From positions 3,311,998 to 3,375,997 of the forward strand of contig CP051233.1 of NCBI GenBank assembly GCA_017792425.1: a DNA stretch of 64,000 nt, written 5' to 3'. The notes beneath the pieces were generated by a model that was not told the DNA's origin, did not search any database, and was given only the letters and a program-made list of their open reading frames with translations. Both the position numbers and the translations under genes were made by a program. Of this stretch, positions 16,737-25,002 are shown piece after piece; positions within the stretch are counted from its first letter, which is position 1, and every line of letters begins with the position of its first letter. The stretch comes from Thalassovita sp. Lineage in GTDB: Bacteria; Pseudomonadota; Alphaproteobacteria; Rhodobacterales; Rhodobacteraceae.

Positions 16737-17168
16737 ATGGCTGAATTCCACAATATGCCCGGACATCTATTCAGGCGCGCGCATCAGGTTGCGTCGGCCC
16801 TGTTTCATCAGCATATGACCAGCGAAGGCATTGATATCACACCATTTCAATTTGCAGCCCTTTCGGCGATCAACCTGAAGCCAGGGCTGGATCAGGCCTC
16901 TGTCGCGGCCTGGACGGCCTGTGACCGCGCCACAATCGGCGGTGTCCTCGACCGGTTGGTTGAAAAGGGCTATGTGATCCGCACCGTTTCCCCGACCGAC
17001 CGGCGGGCACGGGTTCTGCACCTGACTGATTCGGGGCGCGAGACCTTGGCCCGCGTGAACCAGATCGCCTTGACGATCCAGGACGAGATCACCCGCGGAC
17101 TGGACGCCGAAGAACGCAATACCCTTGTCCGCCTGCTGAAACGGGTCAGCGAAAACCACCCCGGCTGA
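16737..17168 (+). CDS. MarR-family transcriptional regulator
   Basis: This 143-residue winged-helix protein has the MarR core: ITPFQFAALSAINLKPGLDQ, the recognition helix around CDRATIGGVLDRLVEKGYV and the wing RTVSPTDRRARVLHLT. It is transcribed divergently from the isomerase gene, with a 16-bp palindrome between them. It probably controls itself and the isomerase in response to an aromatic acid or its intermediate, which is inference. Confidence 0.85.
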   Translation: MAEFHNMPGHLFRRAHQVASALFHQHMTSEGIDITPFQFAALSAINLKPGLDQASVAAWTACDRATIGGVLDRLVEKGYVIRTVSPTDRRARVLHLTDSGRETLARVNQIALTIQDEITRGLDAEERNTLVRLLKRVSENHPG

Positions 17169-17190
17169 ACAGCAGTGCGGTCGCGCACGA

Positions 17191-17219
17191 AAAAGGCCGG
17201 CCCCGCGGACCGGCCTTTT
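17191..17219. terminator. Bidirectional terminator between marR and the binding-protein gene
   Basis: AAAAGGCCGG and CCGGCCTTTT form a 10-bp stem with a nine-base loop. It carries T-runs on both strands and lies between two convergent genes. Confidence 0.88.
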
Positions 17220-17238
17220 CCATTCAGGCACTTGGGGA

Positions 17239-18228
17239 TCAGTTCAGCGCCTTATCCGTGATCATGTGGGTCCAGGCCCCTTCCGGTGCCTTGGAAATCA
17301 CCGGGTCCGACCCGCCGGACAGCAGTGACTGCACCGTGCGTTCGTAATCCGCCGGGTCCAGCGCACCGTTCGAACCGGCAGTCAGCTTGGCCACTTCGCC
17401 CATCATCCGCTTCTGGTGTTGTTCCGTCTGCGCACCCGACGCGTCGTTGTCCAGCACGATCATCGCCGCATCGTCCGGGTTTCCCTCGGCCCATTTCCAG
17501 CCTTTCATCGAAGCCCGCACGAAGCGCACCATCTTGTCCACAAAGGCCGGATCCTGCAGGTTTTCCTCTAGCACGTACATGCCGTCCTCCAGAGTGGCGA
17601 CACCTTGATCCTCGTACTTGAACACCATCAGGTCGTCCGGGGTCAGGCCCGCGTCGATGATCTGCCAGTATTCGTTATAGGTCATGGTGGACACACAGGC
17701 CGCCTGCCCCTGCAGGATCGGGTCGACGTTGAAGCCCTGCTTCAACACCGTCACGCCATCCGCGCCGCCCTCGGTCGAATAGCCCAGCTTGCTCATCCAG
17801 CTCAGGAACGGGTATTCATTGCCGAAGAACCAGACACCCAGCGTCTTGCCCTTGAAATCCTCCGGGCTGGCCACGCCCGCATCCTTGCGGCAGGTCAGCA
17901 TCATGCCCGACGATTTGAACGGCTGCGCAATGTTCACCAGCGGCAGGCCCTTTTCCCGCGACGCCAGCGCCGACGGCATCCAATCCAGCACCACGTCCGC
18001 ACCGCCGCCCGCGATCACCTGCGCGGGGGCGATATCCGGGCCACCGGGCTTGATGGTGACGTTCAGCCCTTCCTCTTCATAGAACCCCTTGTCCAGCGCC
18101 ACGTAATAGCCCGCGAATTGGGCCTGCGTGACCCATTTAAGCTGCAGCGTGACGTCATCCGCGGCCTGGGCCATGCCAGCCCAAAGGCCCAGCGCGGCCA
18201 CGCCCAATGTCTTCATCATGGTTTTCAT
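17239..18228 (-). CDS. ABC transporter binding protein, NMT1/THI5-like, pyrimidine locus
   Basis: This 329-residue protein has a signal peptide ending near AQA-AD (residue 22). The mature sequence VTLQLKWVTQAQFAGYYVAL with GFYEEEGLNVTIKPGG is typical of the NMT1/THI5-like (ThiY) family, which binds pyrimidines and similar small molecules. I choose the ATG at 18228: AAGGAG lies ten bases upstream, while it is one base from a GTG at 18237. As the last gene of the dihydropyrimidinase operon it probably binds a pyrimidine or catabolic intermediate. Confidence 0.85.
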   Translation of the reverse strand: MKTMMKTLGVAALGLWAGMAQAADDVTLQLKWVTQAQFAGYYVALDKGFYEEEGLNVTIKPGGPDIAPAQVIAGGGADVVLDWMPSALASREKGLPLVNIAQPFKSSGMMLTCRKDAGVASPEDFKGKTLGVWFFGNEYPFLSWMSKLGYSTEGGADGVTVLKQGFNVDPILQGQAACVSTMTYNEYWQIIDAGLTPDDLMVFKYEDQGVATLEDGMYVLEENLQDPAFVDKMVRFVRASMKGWKWAEGNPDDAAMIVLDNDASGAQTEQHQKRMMGEVAKLTAGSNGALDPADYERTVQSLLSGGSDPVISKAPEGAWTHMITDKALN

Positions 18229-18283
18229 GTTTCTCACTCTCCTTGTTGAACGTTGATTTTCGGTTAACCCGTTGTTCTTTTGC

Positions 18284-19123
18284 TCAGCCCCTTTGTGACG
18301 GGTGCCAGAAGGTCACAGCCTTCTCCAGCAGCGCGACCCCCCCATAGAAAGCCGATCCGACGATAGCGGCCACCACAATCTCGGCCCAAACCAGATCCAG
18401 CGCCAACTGGCCCACGCTGGTCGAAATCCGGAACCCCATCCCCCGGATCGGTGAGCCAAAGAATTCCGCCACGATCGCCCCGATCAGCGCCAGCGTCGTC
18501 GCGATCTTCAAACCATTGAAGATGAACGGCATCGCCGCAGGCAGCCGCAGCTTGCGCAGCGTTGTCCAATAGCCTGACGCATAGGTCCGCATCAGGTCGC
18601 GCTGCATCGCATCCGTGGCCTGCAAACCTTCGACCGTGTTCACCAGCATCGGAAAGAACACCATGACCACCACGACCGCCGCCTTGGACTGCCAGTCGAA
18701 TCCGAACCACATCACCAGGATCGGGGCCATGCCGATGATCGGCAGCGCAGCCACGAAATTGCCCACCGGCAGCAGCCCACGCTTCAGGAAGGGGAACCGA
18801 TCCACCACCACCGCCATCACAAAGGCCGCACCGCAGCCGATGACGTAACCGCTCAGCGCACCTTTCAGCACGGTCTGAACGAAATCTTCCCACAGGATGC
18901 CGGTAGACCCCGCGAACCGCGCCGCGATGACGCTTGGCGCGGGCAGCAGCACCGGGGAAATCCCAAAGCCCCGCACAACGCTTTCCCAGATCAGGATCAC
19001 CGTGATCCCGAACACCACCGGCACGGCCAGCCCGGTCGCCCGGCTGCGCGGCAGGTGCGACATCCAGACATTCAGCCCCCAGCCTACCAGCCACGCGGCA
19101 ATTCCGAAAACAGCCCAGCCCAT
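18284..19123 (-). CDS. ABC transporter permease, pyrimidine locus
   Basis: The 279-residue permease of the BinPDT/SsuC type has six or so helices. The EAA-loop segment is DLMRTYASGYWTTLRKLRLP, followed by MPFIFNGLKIATTLALIGAIV. Its start overlaps the stop of the neighbouring permease gene (TAATG), so the two likely form a heterodimeric channel with the ATPase at 20106-20888. An overlapping frame (18264-19094) is a shadow. Confidence 0.85.
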   Translation of the reverse strand: MGWAVFGIAAWLVGWGLNVWMSHLPRSRATGLAVPVVFGITVILIWESVVRGFGISPVLLPAPSVIAARFAGSTGILWEDFVQTVLKGALSGYVIGCGAAFVMAVVVDRFPFLKRGLLPVGNFVAALPIIGMAPILVMWFGFDWQSKAAVVVVMVFFPMLVNTVEGLQATDAMQRDLMRTYASGYWTTLRKLRLPAAMPFIFNGLKIATTLALIGAIVAEFFGSPIRGMGFRISTSVGQLALDLVWAEIVVAAIVGSAFYGGVALLEKAVTFWHPSQRG

Positions 19124-19986
19124 TACGCCATCCCCATCCGTTTCAGCGTCACCCGCTGGATCATCCCGATGATCGCCACCAGCGCGGCTGCCAGCGCCGC
19201 CGCCATGATCAGCGCGCTCCAGATCTGGATGGTCTGGCCATAGTATGACCCCGCCAACAGGCGCGCGCCCAGCCCGGCCACGGCCCCCGTCGGCAATTCA
19301 CCCACGATGGCCCCCACCAGCGACGCGGCCATCGCGATCTTCAGCGACGCGAACAGGTACGGCATCGAACTCGGCAGCCGCAGCTTCCAGAATTGCTGCG
19401 CGCGGGTCGCGTTCCATGTCCGCATCTGGTCCAACTGCATCATGTCTGGGCTGCGCAGCCCCTTCACCATGCCGACCACGACCGGGAAGAACGACAGGTA
19501 CATGGAAATGATCGCCTTGGGCAGCAGCCCCGAAATACCCACCGCGTTCAGCACCACGATGATCATCGGCGCAATCGCAAGGATCGGGATGGTCTGGCTG
19601 GCAATGACCCAGGGCATGACGCTCATATCCATCACCCGGTTATAGACGATCCCCACCGCCAGCCCGATCCCCAGCACCGTGCCCAGCACGAACCCCAGCA
19701 GGGTCGAGCTTAGCGTGATCCCGGAATGATATACCAGCGACCGCTTCGAGGTGATCTTCTTCTCGACCGTCGTGTTCCAGATCTCCACCGCCACCTGGTG
19801 CGGCGCGGGCAGCTTCGGCTTGTCCTGCGCCCAGGTGTCCGCCACCATCTCGGTGAATGACAACTCCACCCCGGCGCGTTTCGCCTGGTCCTTCGCCCAG
19901 GCCGCATTCAGCATGACCGAAGCCCCGTACCAGATCACGAAGATCGCGGCGACGACGGTCAGGACGGGCAGTACGCTTTTCCTCAT
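19123..19986 (-). CDS. ABC transporter permease, pyrimidine locus
   Basis: The 287-residue permease has the EAA-like loop MRTWNATRAQQFWKLRLPSS and several membrane helices, with a large periplasmic insertion after the first helix (residues about 30-85). The start at 19986 (MRKSVLP) is supported by GGGAGG six bases upstream; the frame open to 20043 has no ribosome site. It pairs with the permease that follows. Confidence 0.85.
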   Translation of the reverse strand: MRKSVLPVLTVVAAIFVIWYGASVMLNAAWAKDQAKRAGVELSFTEMVADTWAQDKPKLPAPHQVAVEIWNTTVEKKITSKRSLVYHSGITLSSTLLGFVLGTVLGIGLAVGIVYNRVMDMSVMPWVIASQTIPILAIAPMIIVVLNAVGISGLLPKAIISMYLSFFPVVVGMVKGLRSPDMMQLDQMRTWNATRAQQFWKLRLPSSMPYLFASLKIAMAASLVGAIVGELPTGAVAGLGARLLAGSYYGQTIQIWSALIMAAALAAALVAIIGMIQRVTLKRMGMA

Positions 19987-20001
19987 GCGCGGCCTCCCGG
20001 T

Positions 20002-20022
20002 TTCATCTTGCCAAAAATACTC
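20002..20022 (+). repeat. Dispersed intergenic element, partial copy 3
   Basis: TTCATCTTGCC-AA-AAATACTC matches the first 21 bases of the elements at 2128 and 9528 with two substitutions. It lies just upstream of the permease start at 19986. The GC-rich end of the element is missing. Confidence 0.55.
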
Positions 20023-20068
20023 ACTGTGCACCGCCTGCCGCACGCGCAGCGGTCAGTTGAGATCGAAT

Positions 20069-20095
20069 CGTACGTTTCAAGGCTTCAACCGTACG
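20069..20095. repeat. Imperfect 27-bp inverted repeat bounded by CGTACG
   Basis: CGTACG occurs at both ends of a partly symmetrical 27-bp segment in the gap between the ABC ATPase stop and the permease start. It may form an intercistronic mRNA hairpin. No regulator site is recognised. Confidence 0.4.
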
Positions 20096-20105
20096 TCTTG
20101 ACTGG

Positions 20106-20888
20106 TTAATCATCATACGCATGCCCCGCACGCAGCCCGTCGCGAACGCGATGGGCGATCTCCAGAAACTCGGGCGTGTCGCGGATATCCAGCGGCCGTT
20201 CACGCGGCAGAGTGCTCTCGATCACGTCCGTGATCCGCCCCGGACGTGGCGACATCACCACGATCCGCGTGCTCAGGTACACCGCTTCGGGGATGGAATG
20301 TGTAACGAATCCAATGGTTTTGTTGGTTCGTGCCCACAGCTTCAGCAATTGTTCGTTCAGGTGGTCGCGCACGATTTCATCCAACGCGCCAAAGGGTTCG
20401 TCCATCAGCAGGATATCCGCATCGAATGCCAAGGCCCGCGCGATGCTGGCGCGCTGCTGCATGCCGCCGGACAGTTGCCACGGAAATTTCTTTTCAAAAC
20501 CAGACAGTTCCACCAGATCCAACACCCGCTTCACCCGGTTATCCTGATCGGACTTGGCATAGCCCATGATTTCCAGCGGCAGGCGAATATTGCCGCCGAT
20601 TGTGCGCCAGGGATACAACCCCGCCGCCTGAAAAACATACCCGTAAGCCCTTGATTTCCTCGCCTCTTCCGGGCTGACCCCGTTGACGGTGATGCTGCCT
20701 GCGGTGGGTTTTTCCAGATCGGCCATCACCCGCAGGAAGGTCGTCTTGCCGCACCCCGAAGGCCCGATAAAGCTGACGAAATCCCCCTTTTGAATATCCA
20801 AGTCCACGTCTTTCAGCGCATGCACTGGCCCGTCATTGGTCTGAAAGGTCAGGTCCAGACCCTTCGCGCTGATCACTGTTTCGGTCAT
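20106..20888 (-). CDS. ABC transporter ATPase, pyrimidine locus
   Basis: The 260-residue nucleotide-binding protein has Walker A GPSGCGKTT near residues 42-50, the Q-loop YVFQAAGLYPW, signature LSGGMQQRASIARAL, Walker B ILLMDEPFGALDE and the H-loop FVTHSIPEAVYLS. It is of the SsuB/TauB/ThiZ type and energises the two permeases downstream. It lies 92 bp after the dihydropyrimidinase gene in the same direction. Confidence 0.9.
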   Translation of the reverse strand: MTETVISAKGLDLTFQTNDGPVHALKDVDLDIQKGDFVSFIGPSGCGKTTFLRVMADLEKPTAGSITVNGVSPEEARKSRAYGYVFQAAGLYPWRTIGGNIRLPLEIMGYAKSDQDNRVKRVLDLVELSGFEKKFPWQLSGGMQQRASIARALAFDADILLMDEPFGALDEIVRDHLNEQLLKLWARTNKTIGFVTHSIPEAVYLSTRIVVMSPRPGRITDVIESTLPRERPLDIRDTPEFLEIAHRVRDGLRAGHAYDD

Positions 20889-20980
20889 TTATCCCCAGGT
20901 CTCCGTTGCCGCGGTCGCACCGCAGTCTTGTTTGTTATCAATGTGTTGCGCGACGCCCAACGGGGCGAAGCGCCTGTTTG

Positions 20981-22441
20981 TCAGATCCCCGCCGGGATGT
21001 TCATCGGGTCGCGCTTGATCATTTTCGGGCTGGTCAGCTCCTTCCACTTGGACAACGCAACGCTGGCCGAGTTGAATGCCGGACGCGGGATAAACCGCCC
21101 CCGCCCCGGCTGCGGCTGGCTGTTCTGCCCCCATGCCCAAATCACTTCACCCCGGTTCAACGTGTACCGCGCCTGCGCAGTGACATCAAAGCCTTCGAAC
21201 ACGTTGTAATCCAAGACAGAATGATGGTTTGACGCGCTGATCGTCTTGCTGATCTTGGGATCCCACACCACGATATCGGCATCCGCCCCTTCGACGATCG
21301 CACCTTTTTGCGGATAGATGTTCAGAATCTTCGCCACATTGGTGGACGTGGCCGCGACAAATTCGTTCGGGGTCAGCCGTCCGGTTTCCACTCCTTGTGT
21401 CCACAGCACGGCGAGGCGTTCTTCCAGACCATTTGAACCATTTGGGATCAAACAGAAATTATCGCGCCCCATGCGTTTCTGATCGGTGGTAAACGCGGCA
21501 TGATCAGTGGCCACGACCTGCAAGGATCCTGCCTGCAGCCCCGCCCACAGGCTGTCCTGATGGTCCTTGGACCGGAACGGAGGCGACATCACCCGGCGCG
21601 CCGCATGATCCCAGTCCTTGTTGAAATACTCGGTCTCATCCAGCGTCAGGAACTGGATCAACGGTTCACCGTAGACCCGCATCCCTTTTTGCCGCGCGCG
21701 CCGGATCGCCTCGTGCGCCTGTTCGCAGCTGACATGCACAATATACAGGGGTGTCCCCGCCGCGTCTGCAATCGTGATCGCGCGATTGGCCGCCTCACCT
21801 TCGAACTCGGGCGGGCGGGAGTAGGCGTGTCCTTCGGGCCCGGTGATCCCCTTGGCCAGCATTTCCGCCTGCAAATCGGCAACCAGATCGCCGTTTTCCG
21901 CATGCACCATCGGCAGCGCCCCCAATTCGCGGCACCGTTTGAACGAGGCATACATCTCGTCGTCCTCGATCATCAGCGCGCCCTTGTAGGCCATGAAATG
22001 CTTGAACGAGTTGACGCCCATGTCCACGGCGTCCTTCATCTCATTGAAAACATTCTCATTCCAGCCGGTGATCGCCATGTGATAGCCAACGTCCGAACAA
22101 ATCTGCGGCGCGGATTTGCGGTGCCATTCGTTGATGGCGTTCTTGATGCTGCCGTCCTCGCCCGGCAGGCAGAAATCGACCACCATCGTGGTGCCACCCA
22201 CGGCCGCCGCCCAAGTGCCGGATTCAAAGGTTTCCGCCGCCGTGGTGCCCATAAAGGGCATCTCCAGGTGGGTATGCGGATCAATCCCGCCGGGGATCAC
22301 ATAGGCGCCTTCCGCGTCGATGTACTCGTCGCCCTTCAGGTCTTCGCCGATCTGCTTGATCTTTTCTCCCTCGATCAGGACATCGGCTTTCCATGTCCGG
22401 TCCGCCGTGCAGACCATGCCGCCCTTGATGACTTTGGTCAT
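20981..22441 (-). CDS. hydA: Dihydropyrimidinase
   Basis: The 486-residue amidohydrolase opens dihydrouracil or dihydrothymine to the N-carbamoyl-beta-amino acid, step two of reductive pyrimidine breakdown. Metal ligands are visible in DPHTHLEMPFMG, the probable carboxylated lysine in VNSFKHFMAYKG, IVHVSCEQAHEA, and the catalytic Asp region VVATDHAAF. Length and motifs fit D-hydantoinase/dihydropyrimidinase well. GGGAG lies eight bases upstream of the start. The next enzyme in the pathway is encoded two genes upstream. Confidence 0.93.
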   Translation of the reverse strand: MTKVIKGGMVCTADRTWKADVLIEGEKIKQIGEDLKGDEYIDAEGAYVIPGGIDPHTHLEMPFMGTTAAETFESGTWAAAVGGTTMVVDFCLPGEDGSIKNAINEWHRKSAPQICSDVGYHMAITGWNENVFNEMKDAVDMGVNSFKHFMAYKGALMIEDDEMYASFKRCRELGALPMVHAENGDLVADLQAEMLAKGITGPEGHAYSRPPEFEGEAANRAITIADAAGTPLYIVHVSCEQAHEAIRRARQKGMRVYGEPLIQFLTLDETEYFNKDWDHAARRVMSPPFRSKDHQDSLWAGLQAGSLQVVATDHAAFTTDQKRMGRDNFCLIPNGSNGLEERLAVLWTQGVETGRLTPNEFVAATSTNVAKILNIYPQKGAIVEGADADIVVWDPKISKTISASNHHSVLDYNVFEGFDVTAQARYTLNRGEVIWAWGQNSQPQPGRGRFIPRPAFNSASVALSKWKELTSPKMIKRDPMNIPAGI

Positions 22442-22478
22442 TATCGTAACTCCCTTGTATTCTTATTCTTTTCTCGGA

Positions 22479-22784
22479 TCAGACAGACCCGAAGCACCCT
22501 ATTGCATCGCCATGAACCCCGATATCGACCGGGCCAAAGATCGACTCGACACACAGCGAAAAATACCCGGCCTTTGGCAAGAAGATTACCCGGTAGGCCC
22601 CATTGGACCGCGTCACGTTCCAGCATTTCTGGGTGATCCCGCCACTGAAGTTCACGGTGACAAGGCGTGGTTCGACAACCGCCTTGCGGAAATCGGCCAA
22701 GGTCATGGCATCGGCCCGGCTGGCAGGCCGGAACCCTGCGATCGCTTTCGCAACCTCTGCCTTGACGTCGTCCTTCGTCACCAC
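22479..22784 (-). CDS. 101-residue protein of unknown function inside the pyrimidine operon
   Basis: The protein starts at GTG 22784 with a strong ribosome site (GGAGGG six bases upstream); a second GTG at 22781 is also possible. It lies 17 bp after the hydrolase gene and 37 bp before dihydropyrimidinase, so it is clearly cotranscribed. It has a charged helical N-terminus (KDDVKAEVAKAIAGFRPAS) and a beta-rich C-terminal half (VTVNFSGGITQKCWNVTRSN, AYRVIFLPKAGYFSLCVESI). It lacks a signal peptide and recognisable motif. Larger frames up to 22922 overlap the hydrolase and are not preferred. Confidence 0.7.
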   Translation of the reverse strand: MVTKDDVKAEVAKAIAGFRPASRADAMTLADFRKAVVEPRLVTVNFSGGITQKCWNVTRSNGAYRVIFLPKAGYFSLCVESIFGPVDIGVHGDAIGCFGSV

Positions 22785-22801
22785 GCCGGGCCCTCCGGTC
22801 C

Positions 22802-24052
22802 TCAATCCACGATCTGCGCGGTTTCCACGACAGCATGCAGTAACACATCCGCGCCCGCTGTCGCCCAGTCCTTCGAAATTTCCTCGGCCTCGTTGTGGCT
22901 CAGCCCGTCCACGCAGGGACACATCACCATCGCCGTAGGCGCGACCTGGTTGATCCAGCAGGCATCATGCCCCGCGCCCGAGATAATGTTCCTGTGGCTG
23001 TACCCCAGCCGTTCCGCGGCCGAGCGTATGGCCGTCACGCACCCCTCGTCAAAGGCGACGGGATCGAATCCGCCTACCTTTTCAAACTCTACGCCCAGCC
23101 CCATGTCATCGCAAATCTTCTGCGTGCCCAGACGCAGCCGGGCCTCCATGTCCTGAATGACGGACAGGTCGGGGCTGCGGAAATCGACCGTGAACACCAC
23201 CTTGCCCGGGATCACGTTGCGAGAATTCGGGTAAACGTCGATATGACCGGCCGCGCCCACCGCGTGCGGCTTGTGCGACCACGCGATTTCGTCAACCAAT
23301 TCCAGCACACGCGCCATACCCAACCCGGCATTCTTGCGCATCGGCATCGGAGTAGACCCGGTGTGCGCGTCCTTCCCGGTGATCGTCACCTGGGTCCAGC
23401 TCAACCCCTGCCCGTGGGTGACGACGCCAATATCCATGCCCTCGGCCTCGAGGATCGGGCCTTGTTCGATATGCAGTTCAAAGAAGGCGTGCATCTTACG
23501 GGCGCCGACCTCTTCCTCGCCCTTCCAGCCGATCCGCACCAGTTCGTCACCAAAGGATTTTCCTTCGGCGTCCTTGCGGTCATAGGCCCAGTCTTGCGTG
23601 TGGACCCCGGCGAAAACGCCCGAGGCCAGCATCGCCGGGGCGAACCGCGTGCCTTCCTCGTTCGTCCAGTTGGTGGCAACGATCGGATGCTTTGTCCGGA
23701 TGCCCAGATCGTTCAGCGTGCGGATCAGCTCCAACCCGGCCAGCACACCCAACACCCCGTCATATTTGCCGCCCGTTGGCTGCGTATCCAGGTGGCTGCC
23801 CACATAAACCGGCAGAGCGTCCGGGTCTTCCCCTGCCCGCATGGCGAACATGTTCCCCATCTGGTCCACGCCCATGGAACACCCGGCATCCGTACACCAT
23901 TTCTGGAACAACGTCCGGCCTTCGCCATCTGCGTCGGTCAAAGTCTGGCGATTGTTCCCCCCCGCAATACCCGGCCCGATCTTCGCCATCTCCATCAGGC
24001 TTTCCCACAAACGGTCGCCGTTAATCTTCAGATTTTCACCGGGTGCTGGCAT
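22802..24052 (-). CDS. Zn-dependent beta-ureidopropionase/N-carbamoyl amino acid hydrolase
   Basis: The 416-residue M20-type hydrolase shows all metal-binding segments: GSHLDTQPTGGKYDGVLG, TNWTNEEGTRFAPAM, FELHIEQGPILEAEG and the C-terminal DGLSHNEAEE. This family hydrolyses N-carbamoyl-beta-alanine, N-carbamoyl-amino acids or allantoate. Its position beside dihydropyrimidinase indicates the third step of the reductive pyrimidine route, releasing beta-alanine, ammonia and CO2. AAGGA precedes the start by seven bases. A RutR-like palindrome lies 78 bp upstream. Confidence 0.9.
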   Translation of the reverse strand: MPAPGENLKINGDRLWESLMEMAKIGPGIAGGNNRQTLTDADGEGRTLFQKWCTDAGCSMGVDQMGNMFAMRAGEDPDALPVYVGSHLDTQPTGGKYDGVLGVLAGLELIRTLNDLGIRTKHPIVATNWTNEEGTRFAPAMLASGVFAGVHTQDWAYDRKDAEGKSFGDELVRIGWKGEEEVGARKMHAFFELHIEQGPILEAEGMDIGVVTHGQGLSWTQVTITGKDAHTGSTPMPMRKNAGLGMARVLELVDEIAWSHKPHAVGAAGHIDVYPNSRNVIPGKVVFTVDFRSPDLSVIQDMEARLRLGTQKICDDMGLGVEFEKVGGFDPVAFDEGCVTAIRSAAERLGYSHRNIISGAGHDACWINQVAPTAMVMCPCVDGLSHNEAEEISKDWATAGADVLLHAVVETAQIVD

Positions 24053-24129
24053 CGGTCATTCCTTCGTCTTGTCCCTGTCGAACAAAGGAAGCGCGCCTGG
24101 CTGGAGAGCGGCCGCCCCCTTGCTGGTTT

Positions 24130-24145
24130 TTTACCATTTGGTAAA
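24130..24145. promoter_or_regulatory. RutR-like operator between the hydrolase operon and its regulator
   Basis: TTTACCATTTGGTAAA is a perfect palindrome with 7-bp arms and closely resembles the RutR consensus TTGACCA-N2-TGGTCAA. It lies in the 208-bp divergent region between the hydrolase gene (minus, start 24052) and the TetR gene (plus, start 24261). Confidence 0.8.
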
Positions 24146-24260
24146 CTAACGATTGCGAACAGACCTCATTCTGTCAAGAAAACTCTTGGCTACCCATCCG
24201 CGGCGGTTAGTCTTAGAGAACACCCGATGAATTTTGTGGCACACGGCCGAAAGAGCCTGA

Positions 24261-24887
24261 ATGAACATTGCAAAGTCAGACCCTCCGAAGAAGCCCAGCC
24301 GGATTCAGTTGCGCAACCGCAAGAAGATCCTGGAGGCCGCTTTGGAAGTTTTTTCCCAGCATGGGTATCGCGGTGCGACGCTCGACCAAATCGCCGAATA
24401 TGCCGGACTGTCCAAACCCAACATCCTGTATTACTTCGACGGCAAAGAGGCGATCCACGTTACCCTGCTGAACAAGCTGATGGAAACCTGGCTGGACCCG
24501 CTGCATGAAATGGACCCTGACGGCGACCCGCTAGAGGAAATCTGCGCCTATGTCCGCCGCAAAGTAAAAATGTCCCGGCAATTCCCACGTGAAAGCCGCC
24601 TTTTCGCCAACGAAATCCTGCAGGGCGCACCCCGCATGGGGCCGCATCTGCAAAGCGATCTGAAACCGCTGTTCGACGAAAAAACCGCCGTCATCCGCAA
24701 CTGGATGGATCAGGGTAAGATCAACAAGGTCGACCCGCGCCACCTGGTCTTCTCGATCTGGGCCACGACGCAGCACTATGCCGATTTCGAAGCGCAGGTA
24801 TCGGTCCTGATGGATGGTGAAAAGAACGTGATAAAAGGGGCAGAAACCTATCTGGACACGCTCTTTCGCAATCTGTTGACCCCCTAA
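24261..24887 (+). CDS. rutR: RutR-like TetR-family pyrimidine regulator
   Basis: This 208-residue repressor resembles E. coli RutR along its length. The HTH reads LDQIAEYAGLSKPNILYYF, followed by DGKEAIHVTLLNKLMETWLDP. In the ligand domain, RESRLFANEILQGAPRM, LKPLFDEKTAVIRNWM and IWATTQHYADFEAQV are the hallmark segments. RutR senses uracil and thymine. Its gene is divergent from the hydrolase-dihydropyrimidinase-transporter operon, and matching palindromes precede that operon and preT. Confidence 0.9.
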   Translation: MNIAKSDPPKKPSRIQLRNRKKILEAALEVFSQHGYRGATLDQIAEYAGLSKPNILYYFDGKEAIHVTLLNKLMETWLDPLHEMDPDGDPLEEICAYVRRKVKMSRQFPRESRLFANEILQGAPRMGPHLQSDLKPLFDEKTAVIRNWMDQGKINKVDPRHLVFSIWATTQHYADFEAQVSVLMDGEKNVIKGAETYLDTLFRNLLTP

Positions 24888-24967
24888 CCGGCCAGCACCC
24901 GCCGGAGGGAAATTCCGGGACGGTGTTTCCCGACATATCCAGCGCGCCGCAGGCGCACCGATGGATC

Positions 24968-24992
24968 AAGCCCCGGGCAGGAACCGGGGCTT
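24968..24992. terminator. Terminator between rutR and preA
   Basis: AAGCCCCGG and CCGGGGCTT pair over nine bases with a seven-base loop between convergent genes. A short T-rich tract (TTTGCTTT) follows on the plus strand, so it mainly serves rutR. A partial CCCGCCGGAGG motif of the dispersed element lies at 24898-24908. Confidence 0.7.
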
Positions 24993-25002
24993 TGCTTTCC
25001 GT

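Noticed and set aside
18264..19094. 276-codon minus-strand frame overlapping the ABC permease in another frame
   Set aside because: The permease in the other frame (18284-19123) has the membrane helices and EAA loop; this one does not.
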